Assembly (NCBI GenBank): GCA_003263845.1
Contig: JYJN01000017.1
Coordinates: 1-48,186, forward strand
Reading direction: 5' to 3'
Source of the DNA: Vibrio aestivus
GTDB lineage: Bacteria; Pseudomonadota; Gammaproteobacteria; Enterobacterales; Vibrionaceae
DNA: 48,186 nucleotides
In this document: piece by piece, positions 1 to 8,091 of the stretch
How positions within the stretch are numbered: position 1 is the first letter of the stretch
Layout: each line of letters opens with the position of its first letter
Notes under the pieces: model-generated
Seen by the model: the letters and a program-made list of their open reading frames with translations, nothing else
Told to the model about the DNA's origin: nothing
Databases searched by the model: none
Translations under genes and position numbers: made by a program

Positions 1-1015
1 ATGTCGCTAACTGGCGGTCATCAAACACCAAGTAGGCAGACTCTAGCAACACTTCCTGCTGAGACTCCTGCGCTAATTTAGCCAACAACACCGCGGTCTG
101 TTTTGGCACATCAGTATTGCTTTCATCTTCAGGAATCGGTTGATCAGACACAAAATAAGCATCGACCCATTTCATATTTTCAGACACGCTGACGAGTAGC
201 TGCTTTGCTTGAGTGGCATTAGTTGGAAGCGCAGGGTAATTAACGTACTTTGGCGCTTCCACAGCATTAATCATGTCCACATAATCGATAGATTTCCCAC
301 CGAGTAAGGTTACAGGGTATGACCAACGGCTATTCCAATATTGGTTAAAGTTATCCGAAATCTGCTCAACTACTGCGCCAGCCACCAACACGTCACGATC
401 TCGGAAGTTTATTTCATCAGACAAGTCAAAATACTCATCGCCAATATTTCGCCCACCGACAACTGAGAACGCGCCGTCTACCGTAAAGGACTTATTGTGC
501 ATGCGGCGATTTAAGCGCGAGAAGTCCCCTAAAAAGCTCAACCATTTGCTCACACCACTTCGGCTTGGAGTCGGGTTAAAAATTCGAATTTCTGCGTTTG
601 GGTGAGAATCAAGGGCAGTGAGCAGGTCTTCGCGTTCGTTCAGGTTGATGTCATCGAGCATCACTCTTACCTGCACGCCTCTGTCAGCAGCAGCTAACAG
701 ACGTTTCGCCAAGTAGTGACCGGAATGATCTGAATTCCAAATATAGTATTGAATATCAATGCTTTTCTGCGCGGTTTCAATTAATGCCAAGCGCTGGGCA
801 AGTGCATCCCAGCCTGAATCTTGAATCTGAACGGCGCTTTGGTCAGGTTGGTGTTGCTGCCATTGTGATTGTGCTAATTCGCTTAAATCGGTTGGAGCTT
901 GAACTGCTTTCTCGGTTGTGACTGTGTCGTGCAACACTTCCTCTGGAAGAGATGAGCAGCCGCCCAGAGTAAATGCCAGCAATACCGGCAGCACAACGCG
1001 TGAAATCGAAACCAT
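1..1015 (-). CDS. Phospholipase D / cardiolipin synthase-like lipoprotein, C-terminal part outside the window
   Basis: The frame is open from an ATG at 1015 to the window edge, giving the first 338 residues. It starts with a lipoprotein signal (hydrophobic run, then the lipobox LGGC, Cys at residue 20). A PLD-type domain follows, with the ladder IDIQYYIWNSD, an RGVQVRVMLDDI segment and one complete HKD motif (HNKSFTVDG, i.e. HxKxxxxD) followed by VVGGRNIGDEYFD. Two HKD motifs are usual in this family; the second would lie beyond the edge. Known members transfer or hydrolyse phosphatidyl groups at the membrane, like the ClsC type of cardiolipin synthase. Lipoprotein anchoring is unusual for a cardiolipin synthase, so a periplasm-facing phospholipase-like role is possible. 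The family is secure; the substrate is not. Confidence 0.85.
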   Translation of the reverse strand, partial: MVSISRVVLPVLLAFTLGGCSSLPEEVLHDTVTTEKAVQAPTDLSELAQSQWQQHQPDQSAVQIQDSGWDALAQRLALIETAQKSIDIQYYIWNSDHSGHYLAKRLLAAADRGVQVRVMLDDINLNEREDLLTALDSHPNAEIRIFNPTPSRSGVSKWLSFLGDFSRLNRRMHNKSFTVDGAFSVVGGRNIGDEYFDLSDEINFRDRDVLVAGAVVEQISDNFNQYWNSRWSYPVTLLGGKSIDYVDMINAVEAPKYVNYPALPTNATQAKQLLVSVSENMKWVDAYFVSDQPIPEDESNTDVPKQTAVLLAKLAQESQQEVLLESAYLVFDDRQLAT

Positions 1016-1206
1016 AAAATATTATCCCTCAATGGCTTGAGAACAGATGAGCTTGTCATCTATCGAACAGTGTTTAATTATAAAGTGAGTATATCAAAAA
1101 ATAGAACGAGTCCGAGTCATGAATCTTAGAATTCCTTTCAATTGATTGCTAATTGCTCGTGATTTAATGACAATTGGGCCAAGATTACTTGTAAGAAAAA
1201 CGCTGG

Positions 1207-1815
1207 ATGCCAATCAAATCTGATTTTTCCGTCAATGAAAACCAGTGGACTTTGCTACCCAATGGCGAGCTGTTCTGGGCTCCGAACTTTATGTCGCTTG
1301 GCGAGGCCGAGCGGCATTTTGACTTGCTGAGGCAACAGATAAAATGGCGTCATGACCAAATTACCCTGTTTGGTAAAACTCTGCCGATTCCGCGACTACA
1401 GGCTTGGTATGGGGATGCCCCTTACTGCTATTCCAACCTCACCATGCTGCCTGAACCATGGTTTGGCGAACTACTGAATCTAAAAACCCAATGTGAGCAA
1501 GTCGCCCACTCACCATTAAATTCTGTTCTTGCAAACTTGTACCGAGATGGAAGTGACTCAAACGGCTGGCACAGTGACGACGAGCCTGAGCTCGGAAAAC
1601 AACCTGTCATCGCTTCGATGAGTTTTGGCGAAACACGTACTTTTCACCTTAAGCACAAACAAAGCGCGAAAAAGCTCTCTTTAGAACTCACATCTGGAAG
1701 TTTACTTGTCATGGCTGGGGACATGCAGGAACATTGGCAGCACACGGTGCCAAAAACGAAAAAACCGAAAGGCGAGAGAATTAACCTCACCTTCCGGTAT
1801 GTATATGAGAAGTAG
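1207..1815 (+). CDS. AlkB-type 2-oxoglutarate/Fe(II)-dependent dioxygenase
   Basis: 202 residues, the usual length for a bacterial AlkB2-like protein. Enzymes of this family remove alkyl groups from 1-methyladenine and 3-methylcytosine in DNA by oxidative demethylation. The double-stranded beta-helix signature is complete: iron ligands H122 and D124 in WHSDDEPELG, the distal His (about H179) in EHWQHTVPK, and the 2-oxoglutarate-binding RxNxTxR motif in RINLTFR near the C-terminus. NLYRDGSDSNGWHSD matches the substrate-side strand of AlkB homologues. It stands alone, with no Ada or glycosylase gene beside it. No strong Shine-Dalgarno sequence is seen before this ATG, but no better start exists downstream without losing conserved sequence. 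Confidence 0.9.
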   Translation: MPIKSDFSVNENQWTLLPNGELFWAPNFMSLGEAERHFDLLRQQIKWRHDQITLFGKTLPIPRLQAWYGDAPYCYSNLTMLPEPWFGELLNLKTQCEQVAHSPLNSVLANLYRDGSDSNGWHSDDEPELGKQPVIASMSFGETRTFHLKHKQSAKKLSLELTSGSLLVMAGDMQEHWQHTVPKTKKPKGERINLTFRYVYEK

Positions 1816-1871
1816 AATACTTTTTGAGCACCCAACTATTTATTTAGCCCAGCTTTCCGTTAGCACCTGAA

Positions 1872-2288
1872 TTAATCAACGATAAACTCGTCTTGGTCGG
1901 CTATAAACTCTTTAAATACATCGGATCTCGCGGCCTCAAAACAACCATAAGTTTTCGATGATAAGCCATCTTTCATGTGCCCAATCGAGCGATTCGCTTC
2001 ATTCATCAGAAAACTGACCGCTTCTGTATAGGGGTCAGTCTTTGTTTCAAAAGTTTGTTCGTTTTGAACAATCTGATAGTTACCTTTGCCCATGAAAGAC
2101 AGTGCTCGTTTAGTGAACTTCAAGTCCTCAGCCAACTCGCTGTCTGGATCTACAGCAATAAGGCAACTTACTAGCGCGTAATCTTTTAGATTGTTTCTCG
2201 CATCAAGTATTTGCCCGCTAACCGTGCTCGGCGAATAAGCACACCCAGCCACAAAAGTTACTGCTAATAACATTGTTAGTTCTTTCAA
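1872..2288 (-). CDS. Small hypothetical lipoprotein
   Basis: 138 residues. The N-terminus is a classic type II signal (MKELTMLLAVTFVAGC), with the lipobox VAGC placing the acylated Cys at residue 16. The rest is hydrophilic, without membrane segments. Besides the lipobox Cys it has two further cysteines (in VSCLIAV and YGCFEA), which could form a disulfide in the periplasm. I do not recognise the family. It lies downstream of, and on the same strand as, the peptidase-like gene (about 40 bases apart), so the two may share a transcript. The signal peptide makes it a credible gene; its function is unknown. Confidence 0.7.
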   Translation of the reverse strand: MKELTMLLAVTFVAGCAYSPSTVSGQILDARNNLKDYALVSCLIAVDPDSELAEDLKFTKRALSFMGKGNYQIVQNEQTFETKTDPYTEAVSFLMNEANRSIGHMKDGLSSKTYGCFEAARSDVFKEFIADQDEFIVD

Positions 2289-2327
2289 TCTTCTCTCACC
2301 TTTTCGATATACATGAGAATCGAGCTG

Positions 2328-3628
2328 CTATTGAGCTAAGTTGGCTGCCGTCTGCCTGCCCATTTCAATCAGTTTGTCGAGGATACGCTCCCCGTCTGCT
2401 CGCAACCCGTTATGTTCGTACTCATTGGTGATCCATGCTTTTGCATTGGGCATTAGCGCGAGCGTTTCGCGGCTAATATCCATCTCCACAAACATATCAT
2501 CAGCATACACAGCACAGCTCACCGGCACTGTATTTTTTGCCAACACATCTGCGCTATATAGCTCAGACCAATCGGATTTCTCCGCGAGCAATTCAGCGGC
2601 TTGCTTAAGGGGTTGTAGGCTTGTGTATTGATCAAACATCCATGGGAAAACCATCTCACCGGTAAAGTAAAACGCTTTCCCTTTCGCGTAGTTAAACTCA
2701 TCACGAACTTGGCGTACACGATGGGCGCTCCAGTTAGAAGCAAAGTCTTGGCAATACAGCGGCTCATGCAGCAGCGCATAAATTGGATTGGTTTGGAAAT
2801 TTTGCTCCATCAGCATGCTATTAAGAAACTCATAACGCAGTCGACGTGTGCCATTAACCTCGATGAACGCGTTTTCTAGTGCATAGTAGGTAGGTAAAAA
2901 GGAATCACTGACGCCAAAGTTAATGCCGATTTGCTGAAACTGCTCGACAGTGAAACGCTGGCCATTCGGTAGTACTTCTTCTACTTCCATTAGGTGGTCG
3001 GCAATGTTTTTACACATAGTTTGCGCATTCGGGAATTGCTCAAAAAAGGCTTGGTTCTTTTCCATTGTACGTTTAAAGGTTGCCGCATAAACATCGTCAG
3101 GATGACGAGAGATAGACGGTACGCCACCTGTGATGTAACTGGCCGTTAAGCTTTTTGGAAATAGAGACAAGTAAGTTAATGAGCAGAAACCTCCAAAGCT
3201 TTGGCCTAGGATTGACCACTTCTCTACACCCATTTTCTCACGGATAAGCTCAGCATCTCGAACAATGTTGTCGGCGCGAAAATGAGTCAGGTAATCGGCT
3301 TGTTGCTGAGCAGAAAGATGGGCTAGAGTTTGCGCATTGATTACGGAGCTGTTACCTGTACCACGTTGATCGAGCAGCAAAACTCGAAACTCTTGAAGCG
3401 CGCGCTTCACCCACCATTAGTGCCATTTTGCCTTGGCGAAGGAAAACCTGGGCCACCTTGAAAGTACACAAGCCAAGGCTTTAGGGCATCACCATCGCTC
3501 ACTAAGGAAAGCTCGCGAGCAAATACCTCAATGGTGCCTGAATTAGGCGCGTTGTAATTCAGAGGAACTTGAAAATAGTGCGGCGTGTATTTCACTCCCG
3601 CTTCGACAAAGGATTGTGCTTTCATCAT
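2328..3628 (-). CDS. Prolyl aminopeptidase-like alpha/beta hydrolase (peptidase S33), frameshifted
   Basis: Read in two frames: an N-terminal 73-residue piece and a 360-residue piece. Together they form one S33-family hydrolase of about 433 residues. The oxyanion-hole motif QGGPGFPSP sits in the first piece. The nucleophile elbow GQSFGG, an Asp region (YADDMF) and the His region (EYEHNGL) are in the second. Enzymes of this family release N-terminal proline from peptides in the cytoplasm. The break is at about 3414-3415: the C pair on the plus strand should be three C (one more G in the coding strand), which would give ...NGWVKRALQEF. The corrected length is 1302 nt, divisible by three. This is either a homopolymer error or a recent frameshift; no other damage is visible. 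Confidence 0.8.
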
Positions 3629-3983
3629 TGTTATTATTGCATATGTAGCTGACTGAAACGGTCATAGTAGCTTGTTCTCGCTGCGCAACCAATCGCATCG
3701 GTTAACTACCTATAGTCGCTAAGTCGAAAAACTCAGCTCTGTCACACCTGATTCAATCTGGGGGGAGCGATTTACAGTGCAAATTAAGCAAATCATGGGA
3801 TGCAACAGGCGAAGTCCACCGCAAAAACACTATGTAATTCCAATGAAATCGGAATTCGAACCATTTCATCCAGCTTTCAAATATTTCTCCAAGAAACAAT
3901 TTGATACCTTACTGCCGATTTTCAATGAGTTGCATATCTAGTTAACACCTTTTACTCGAAGGAAATCTAATCAAGGAGACGAC
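3629..3983. other. Intergenic region of 355 bases
   Basis: It separates the divergent peptidase-like gene (minus) and the SPFH gene (plus), so it should hold both promoters. A strong Shine-Dalgarno AAGGAG at about 3973-3978 serves the SPFH gene. An open frame of about 54 codons runs from a GTG near 3777 to a TAG near 3941 on the plus strand, but it has no ribosome-binding site and no recognisable family. No hairpin terminator or clear operator is seen. Confidence 0.5.
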
Positions 3984-5402
3984 ATGCAAGGTAGAGGCTT
4001 AGGGCAGAGTTTGAACGTGGAAGAAAGACGTAATTTACTTCATAAGATTATTAAAGGCGCGGTATTTGGTTTACCGCTTCTAGGGATTGGCTTAACCATT
4101 AACAGCTCTGTGATTATGACAGACGCGGGATATAGCTACGTACACCAAAACAACATTACTGGCGATCTGGATGTGTTCACAGAGCCTGGCATTCACTTCC
4201 GGATGCCATTTCTGTCGAAGTTGACCAAATACGATCAGGTAATCACCGTCTCGTTTGGCAATAATGCAGGGGAAGACTTTTACCAGCGTTTAGATGCCGT
4301 TCAAGTACGATTTGCCGACACCTACATTGGTGAAATTCCCGTCACTTACCGCTTCAAACTCAGTAATGACCCTGAGGCGATGAAGAAGATGCACAAAGAG
4401 TTTCGTAATAACAGTAACTTAATTGATGCATTATTGGTGAAAAACGCCCGAAATGTGACAGTGATTACTGCCACCCAATACACAGGGGAAGAGTTCTTCC
4501 AAGGCGGTTTAAACCAATTTAAGTCTAAATTGGGTGACCAACTTCGTGAAGGTATTTACCTCACGGAGCGCCGTCAGGTTGAGGTGGAGCAGCTTGATTT
4601 AGCACCCGTTGGTGCAAACCAAGCCAACGCTAACCAACTGCAGCGCACTAATCAGTTAGTCTGGAAAACCGTGCCCGTAGTCGATGGTACTGGCCAACCA
4701 ATCCGCCAAGACAACCCACTGCAACAATACGGTATTCAAGTTACTCAGGTTACCATCGGCGACCCACAACCAGAAAAGCAACTTGACCAACTGTTGGCAG
4801 ATAAGAAGCGCCTTGTGGCAGACCGTATACGAGCAATTCAAGAGCAAGAGACTTCAAAAGCTCAAGCGGAAACTGAGCAGCTACGTAAAGAGATCCAACG
4901 TACCCGCGAAGTTCAAGATGCACAGCGTAAGAAAGAACTCGCCATCATTAATCAGCAGGAAAAGGTCGAAGTCGCACGCCAGATCGCGGAGCGCGAAATC
5001 GTCGAAGTCGAAAAAACCAAGCGATTGGCAGAAGTCGAGAAAGAGAAAGAGCTGGCAATTGCTGAGGCAAACCTTGCCATCCAAAAAGCTAATGCGCTTT
5101 CGGCCGAGTTCGAAGCAAAAGCCATCTTGGAAAAAGGCCGAGCTGAGGCCGAAGTCTTGAATGCGAAATACGCTGCATTGGGTGCCAACCACGAAGTCTA
5201 TCTGGCAGAGCTTAACCGCGACGTGGCGCATGTGTTGTATCAAAACCTGAAGAATTTCAAAGTTCAGATGCCACAGAACTACATTGGTGGTAGTGATGCG
5301 TCGGGGCTGCAAACCAATCTTGATGTAATTACCGGTTTTGGCGCGTTAGGGCTAATGGACCAAACCAAGAAGATCACGCAAACCCAAGAGCGTAAAAAAT
5401 AG
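3984..5402 (+). CDS. SPFH/band-7 (prohibitin-like) membrane protein
   Basis: 472 residues. A single hydrophobic segment (about residues 27-44, GAVFGLPLLGIGLTI) anchors the protein. It is followed by an SPFH/band-7 domain (about 50-260) with the typical start SVIMTDAGYSYV and EPGIHFRMPF. A long, highly charged coiled coil follows (about 270-410, rich in K, E, A and Q), then a short tail. Proteins of this superfamily oligomerise into rings or scaffolds in the inner membrane and organise proteases or lipid domains. No NfeD-type partner lies next to it, so this is a stand-alone prohibitin-like type. The start is supported by AAGGAG six bases upstream. A hairpin terminator follows at 5436. Confidence 0.88.
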   Translation: MQGRGLGQSLNVEERRNLLHKIIKGAVFGLPLLGIGLTINSSVIMTDAGYSYVHQNNITGDLDVFTEPGIHFRMPFLSKLTKYDQVITVSFGNNAGEDFYQRLDAVQVRFADTYIGEIPVTYRFKLSNDPEAMKKMHKEFRNNSNLIDALLVKNARNVTVITATQYTGEEFFQGGLNQFKSKLGDQLREGIYLTERRQVEVEQLDLAPVGANQANANQLQRTNQLVWKTVPVVDGTGQPIRQDNPLQQYGIQVTQVTIGDPQPEKQLDQLLADKKRLVADRIRAIQEQETSKAQAETEQLRKEIQRTREVQDAQRKKELAIINQQEKVEVARQIAEREIVEVEKTKRLAEVEKEKELAIAEANLAIQKANALSAEFEAKAILEKGRAEAEVLNAKYAALGANHEVYLAELNRDVAHVLYQNLKNFKVQMPQNYIGGSDASGLQTNLDVITGFGALGLMDQTKKITQTQERKK

Positions 5403-5435
5403 TCTCTTTAACCGATCATTTAGCACATCAATCGA

Positions 5436-5461
5436 GGCTGGTATTCATTACCAGCCTTTTT
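5436..5461 (+). terminator. Rho-independent terminator after the SPFH gene
   Basis: Perfect 8-bp stem GGCTGGTA / TACCAGCC with loop TTCAT, followed by five T. It lies 34 bases after the stop codon. Confidence 0.9.
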
Positions 5462-5651
5462 AAGTATAAAAACGCATTCTTATTCCACTTATTAGGCAAC
5501 CGAACACGCAAGATTGATCAATTCAACCTGACGTTGTGTCACATTCAGCACAGCAACTTATTTTCTTGGTGAAATTCTCAGAACTTTCATCCATTCAACC
5601 TCTCAAAAACCCCACTTTTTTCCGCGCATACAGTGCATCAATCCGCACAAA

Positions 5652-5668
5652 ATCTGGTCAGACCAGGT
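5652..5668. promoter_or_regulatory. FadR-like operator
   Basis: ATCTGGTCAGACCAGGT fits the remembered FadR consensus AnCTGGTCnGACCnGnT at every fixed base and contains the palindrome CTGGTC-A-GACCAG. It lies about 135 bases before the EAL/HDOD start codon. Other GntR-family proteins of the FadR branch (PdhR, LldR) use TGGTnnnACCA-type sites, so the regulator is an inference. Confidence 0.55.
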
Positions 5669-5764
5669 TACATTCGTTACAAATTGTTAATGAAAGGGTG
5701 AATCATTCGCATTTTCGTAATAAAACGAAACAATTATTAATAAAAATAATATTAACGGTACTAG

Positions 5765-5781
5765 CATTCGCCTAGCGAATG
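5765..5781. promoter_or_regulatory. Inverted repeat just upstream of the EAL/HDOD gene
   Basis: CATTCGC-CTA-GCGAATG is a perfect 7-bp inverted repeat with a 3-bp spacer. It ends 21 bases before the ATG at 5803 and could be an operator or a 5' UTR hairpin. The protein that binds it is unknown. Confidence 0.4.
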
Positions 5782-5802
5782 TAAAAGGCAGCAAAGTTCT
5801 CC

Positions 5803-7017
5803 ATGGATAAATCATTTATAGCAAGACAGCCAATTCTTGACAGGGATAAGAACTTGGTTGGTTATGAACTCTTATTCCGCGAAGGAAAAGATAACGCATT
5901 TCCAAACATAGACCCTGACTTAGCAACATCAAAAGTCTTAACGAGTGTCTACTTCAATAGCGATAGCTATGAGCGGGTGCTGCAAGACAAGTTAGGCTTT
6001 GTCAATTTTCCATACAACAGCGTTGTTAGGCTTATCCCCTCACTGCTTCCTAAGCGTAAGATTGTTGTTGAAGTTCTTGAAACTTGCGAACCGACGGATG
6101 AGCTTCTTGTGGCACTCAAAGAGCTCAAGGGCCTTGGCTATAAAATTGCGCTCGATGACTTTATGCCAACCCCAGCGTGGAGGCGATTTCTTCCCTTCGT
6201 TGATATCATCAAGTTCGACATCACCCAAGTTCCCTTAAATAAAACGGCTAACTTGATTAATAAGCTCAGTCACAGAATATCCTTCGTGGCGGAACGCGTA
6301 GAATCACGCGAAGACTTTTTGAAATGCAAAGAAATAGGATTTCACTATTTCCAAGGCTACCACTTTGCTAAACCAGAAGTCATCCAACAAAAAGCAATAA
6401 GCGCCTCTCAAATATCCATTCTGAAACTGTGCCAAGAGGTAGCGAAAGAAGAACTGGATATCAAACGCTTAGAAAGCCTTTTCGCATCAGATGTTGCCCT
6501 TTCCTTTAAACTGTTTCGATACGTTAACTCTTCTAACTTGAGCGTTGAGATCCGTTCATTTAGGCAAGCACTTGTCTATTTAGGCGAAGACAAGATTCGG
6601 TTGTTTGTCTCACTGATCGCTCTTTCAGCTGACAAAAGCACAGAACCTAAGCCGATTTACCTCATGGCCATTCAGAGAGCTTATTTCTGCTCGCTCGTTG
6701 CAGAGCATTTAAAAATAGGTCGTACAGATGCTTATTTAGTGGGGCTTTTCTCACTATTGGACACCATGTTTAAAGTCAGCTTTGACACTATTTTTGCGTC
6801 AATCAAGATAAGTCCTGCTGTGAGCAGCGCTATCCTAGAGCGAGATGGAGTGCTCGGAAACATGCTGAGCTTAGTGGAAGCTTATGAAAAAGCGGAATGG
6901 TCATCCATTACGCGATTGAACAGAGAGTTAGAAGTTTGTCCGCAAATATCAAGTGAATGTTTCACTGAATCTTTGAATTGGGGAAAGCCAAAAAGCAAGG
7001 CCAAAAATAGCGAATGA
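5803..7017 (+). CDS. EAL/HDOD-domain signalling protein (c-di-GMP phosphodiesterase-like)
   Basis: 404 residues in two domains. The EAL domain (about 1-200) has YELLFR (residues 21-26) where EAL usually sits, N68 in VNFPYN, DDF (118-120), K137 in IIKFDI, E164 in VAERVE and the QGY of FQGYHFAKP (about 183-191). Most metal-binding and catalytic positions of an active EAL phosphodiesterase are therefore kept in altered surroundings. An HDOD domain (about 200-390, SILKLCQEVAKEELDIKRLESLFASDVALSFKLFRYVNS) follows. This two-domain architecture is common in vibrios, where members affect motility and biofilm. It is a single-gene unit with possible control through the FadR-like box upstream. Activity cannot be settled from sequence alone. 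Confidence 0.88.
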   Translation: MDKSFIARQPILDRDKNLVGYELLFREGKDNAFPNIDPDLATSKVLTSVYFNSDSYERVLQDKLGFVNFPYNSVVRLIPSLLPKRKIVVEVLETCEPTDELLVALKELKGLGYKIALDDFMPTPAWRRFLPFVDIIKFDITQVPLNKTANLINKLSHRISFVAERVESREDFLKCKEIGFHYFQGYHFAKPEVIQQKAISASQISILKLCQEVAKEELDIKRLESLFASDVALSFKLFRYVNSSNLSVEIRSFRQALVYLGEDKIRLFVSLIALSADKSTEPKPIYLMAIQRAYFCSLVAEHLKIGRTDAYLVGLFSLLDTMFKVSFDTIFASIKISPAVSSAILERDGVLGNMLSLVEAYEKAEWSSITRLNRELEVCPQISSECFTESLNWGKPKSKAKNSE

Positions 7018-7137
7018 ATTTAAGGGCAATTATTTGCGCTACCTCTTAGTATCACGCTGATTTTTGGTTGATAAATAGTCGACAATTGAGGGAGTGATTA
7101 TAGTGGTTCTTCCATATCGACAAGACAAGGAAGCACT

Positions 7138-7824
7138 ATGGCGGTAGAAGAACAGCATCACCCTCTAACGGATTTCATTGAGTACCCACCTCAAGAGATG
7201 GCGACTCGCTCAGCGGAGAACTTTGCTCATTTAAAGCGTCGCCACTCCATTCGCAGCTTTTCCGATCGCCCTGTGGCAAAGGAAGTCATAGAGAACTGTA
7301 TTCGCGCGGCAGGCACTGCGCCTAGTGGAGCCAACCACCAGCCTTGGCATTTTGTTGCCATCAACAGTGCGAAAGTCAAAGGACAAATTCGTGAAGCTGC
7401 TGAAGAGTTGGAGCGTTCATTTTATGAGGGCCGCGCAGGACAAGAGTGGCTTGATGCACTTAAGCCCTTGGGTACTGGCGCCAATAAGCCCTATTTGGAA
7501 AAGGCCCCGTGGTTAATTGCTGTGTTCTCACAAAAGAAAGGCGGTTTAACCAATGATGGTGAGCAAACCAACTACTACGTACATGAATCTGTTGGTATCG
7601 CCACAGGTTTTTTGCTTCAAGCGCTCCATAATGCGGGGCTCGGCACCCTCACCCATACGCCTAAACCGATGAGTTTTCTAAGTAAGATATGTGGGAAAGA
7701 CAATGGTGTCGATCGCCCTTACATGCTAATCGTGACAGGCTACCCAGAAGAAGATGCCACGATCCCAGAACATGCAATGTGCAAAAAGTCACTCGATGAG
7801 ATCGCCACCTTTCTGGAAGATTAA
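7138..7824 (+). CDS. Nitroreductase-family flavoprotein
   Basis: 228 residues. It shows the FMN-binding pattern of the nitroreductase superfamily: RRHSIRSFSDRPV (about 35-47), AAGTAPSGANHQPWHF (about 59-74) and a C-terminal glycine-rich segment (GIATGFLLQALHNAGLGTLTHTPKPM). The long N-terminus and the YFLEKAPWLI-like middle resemble the branch that includes iodotyrosine deiodinase-like reductases. It probably acts in the cytoplasm as an FMN-dependent NAD(P)H reductase of quinones, nitro compounds or halogenated phenols; the substrate is unknown. AAGGAAG at about 7128-7134 supports the ATG. It is monocistronic. Confidence 0.87.
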   Translation: MAVEEQHHPLTDFIEYPPQEMATRSAENFAHLKRRHSIRSFSDRPVAKEVIENCIRAAGTAPSGANHQPWHFVAINSAKVKGQIREAAEELERSFYEGRAGQEWLDALKPLGTGANKPYLEKAPWLIAVFSQKKGGLTNDGEQTNYYVHESVGIATGFLLQALHNAGLGTLTHTPKPMSFLSKICGKDNGVDRPYMLIVTGYPEEDATIPEHAMCKKSLDEIATFLED

Positions 7825-8033
7825 TACTGGGAAATTAACGCACAAAAGTTCATTAGGCAAAGCTGGCTCATCGCCAGCGTTTTTCGATAGCCTATACGTA
7901 CTAGAGTTTGCAGTCTAAGAGCTACAATAATAGCAACACGATACGATTTTGAATCTAATCGTCCAAACAGGGAACATTGCGAGACCCAAATCACTACAAC
8001 TTTGGTCAATTTTAGCGATTGCGCTCTCGCAAA

Positions 8034-8048
8034 TGATAATAGTTATCA
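8034..8048. promoter_or_regulatory. Fur-like box
   Basis: TGATAATAGTTATCA matches the 7-1-7 Fur consensus (TGATAATnATTATCA) at 13 of 14 defined positions and is a palindrome (TGATAA-TAG-TTATCA). It lies 43 bases before the phosphohexomutase start, where an iron-loaded Fur dimer would block transcription. The nitroreductase upstream reads in the same direction and has ended, so the mutase is the only candidate target. Confidence 0.65.
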
Positions 8049-8091
8049 ATTATTATTTTGGTATTGAAAGAACACGATACAGGTAATGACG

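Larger units (their letters stand above)
5403..5802. other. Intergenic region of 400 bases with regulatory palindromes
   Basis: It holds the SPFH terminator, a FadR-like box (5652-5668) and a perfect inverted repeat (5765-5781). The stretch 5690-5765 is very AT-rich, as expected of a promoter. An open frame of 79 codons (5536-5775) lacks a ribosome-binding site and protein-like composition and is not called. Confidence 0.55.

Noticed and set aside
3777..3941. 54-codon frame between the peptidase-like and SPFH genes
   Set aside because: GTG start without a Shine-Dalgarno sequence and no recognised family; kept only as a remark in the intergenic entry.
5536..5775. 79-codon open frame upstream of the EAL/HDOD gene
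   Set aside because: No ribosome-binding site, no protein-like composition; it covers the FadR-like box and AT-rich promoter sequence.
7821..8009. 62-codon minus-strand open frame overlapping the nitroreductase stop
   Set aside because: Opposite to all nearby genes, no ribosome-binding site, and lies in promoter-like sequence before the Fur-like box.
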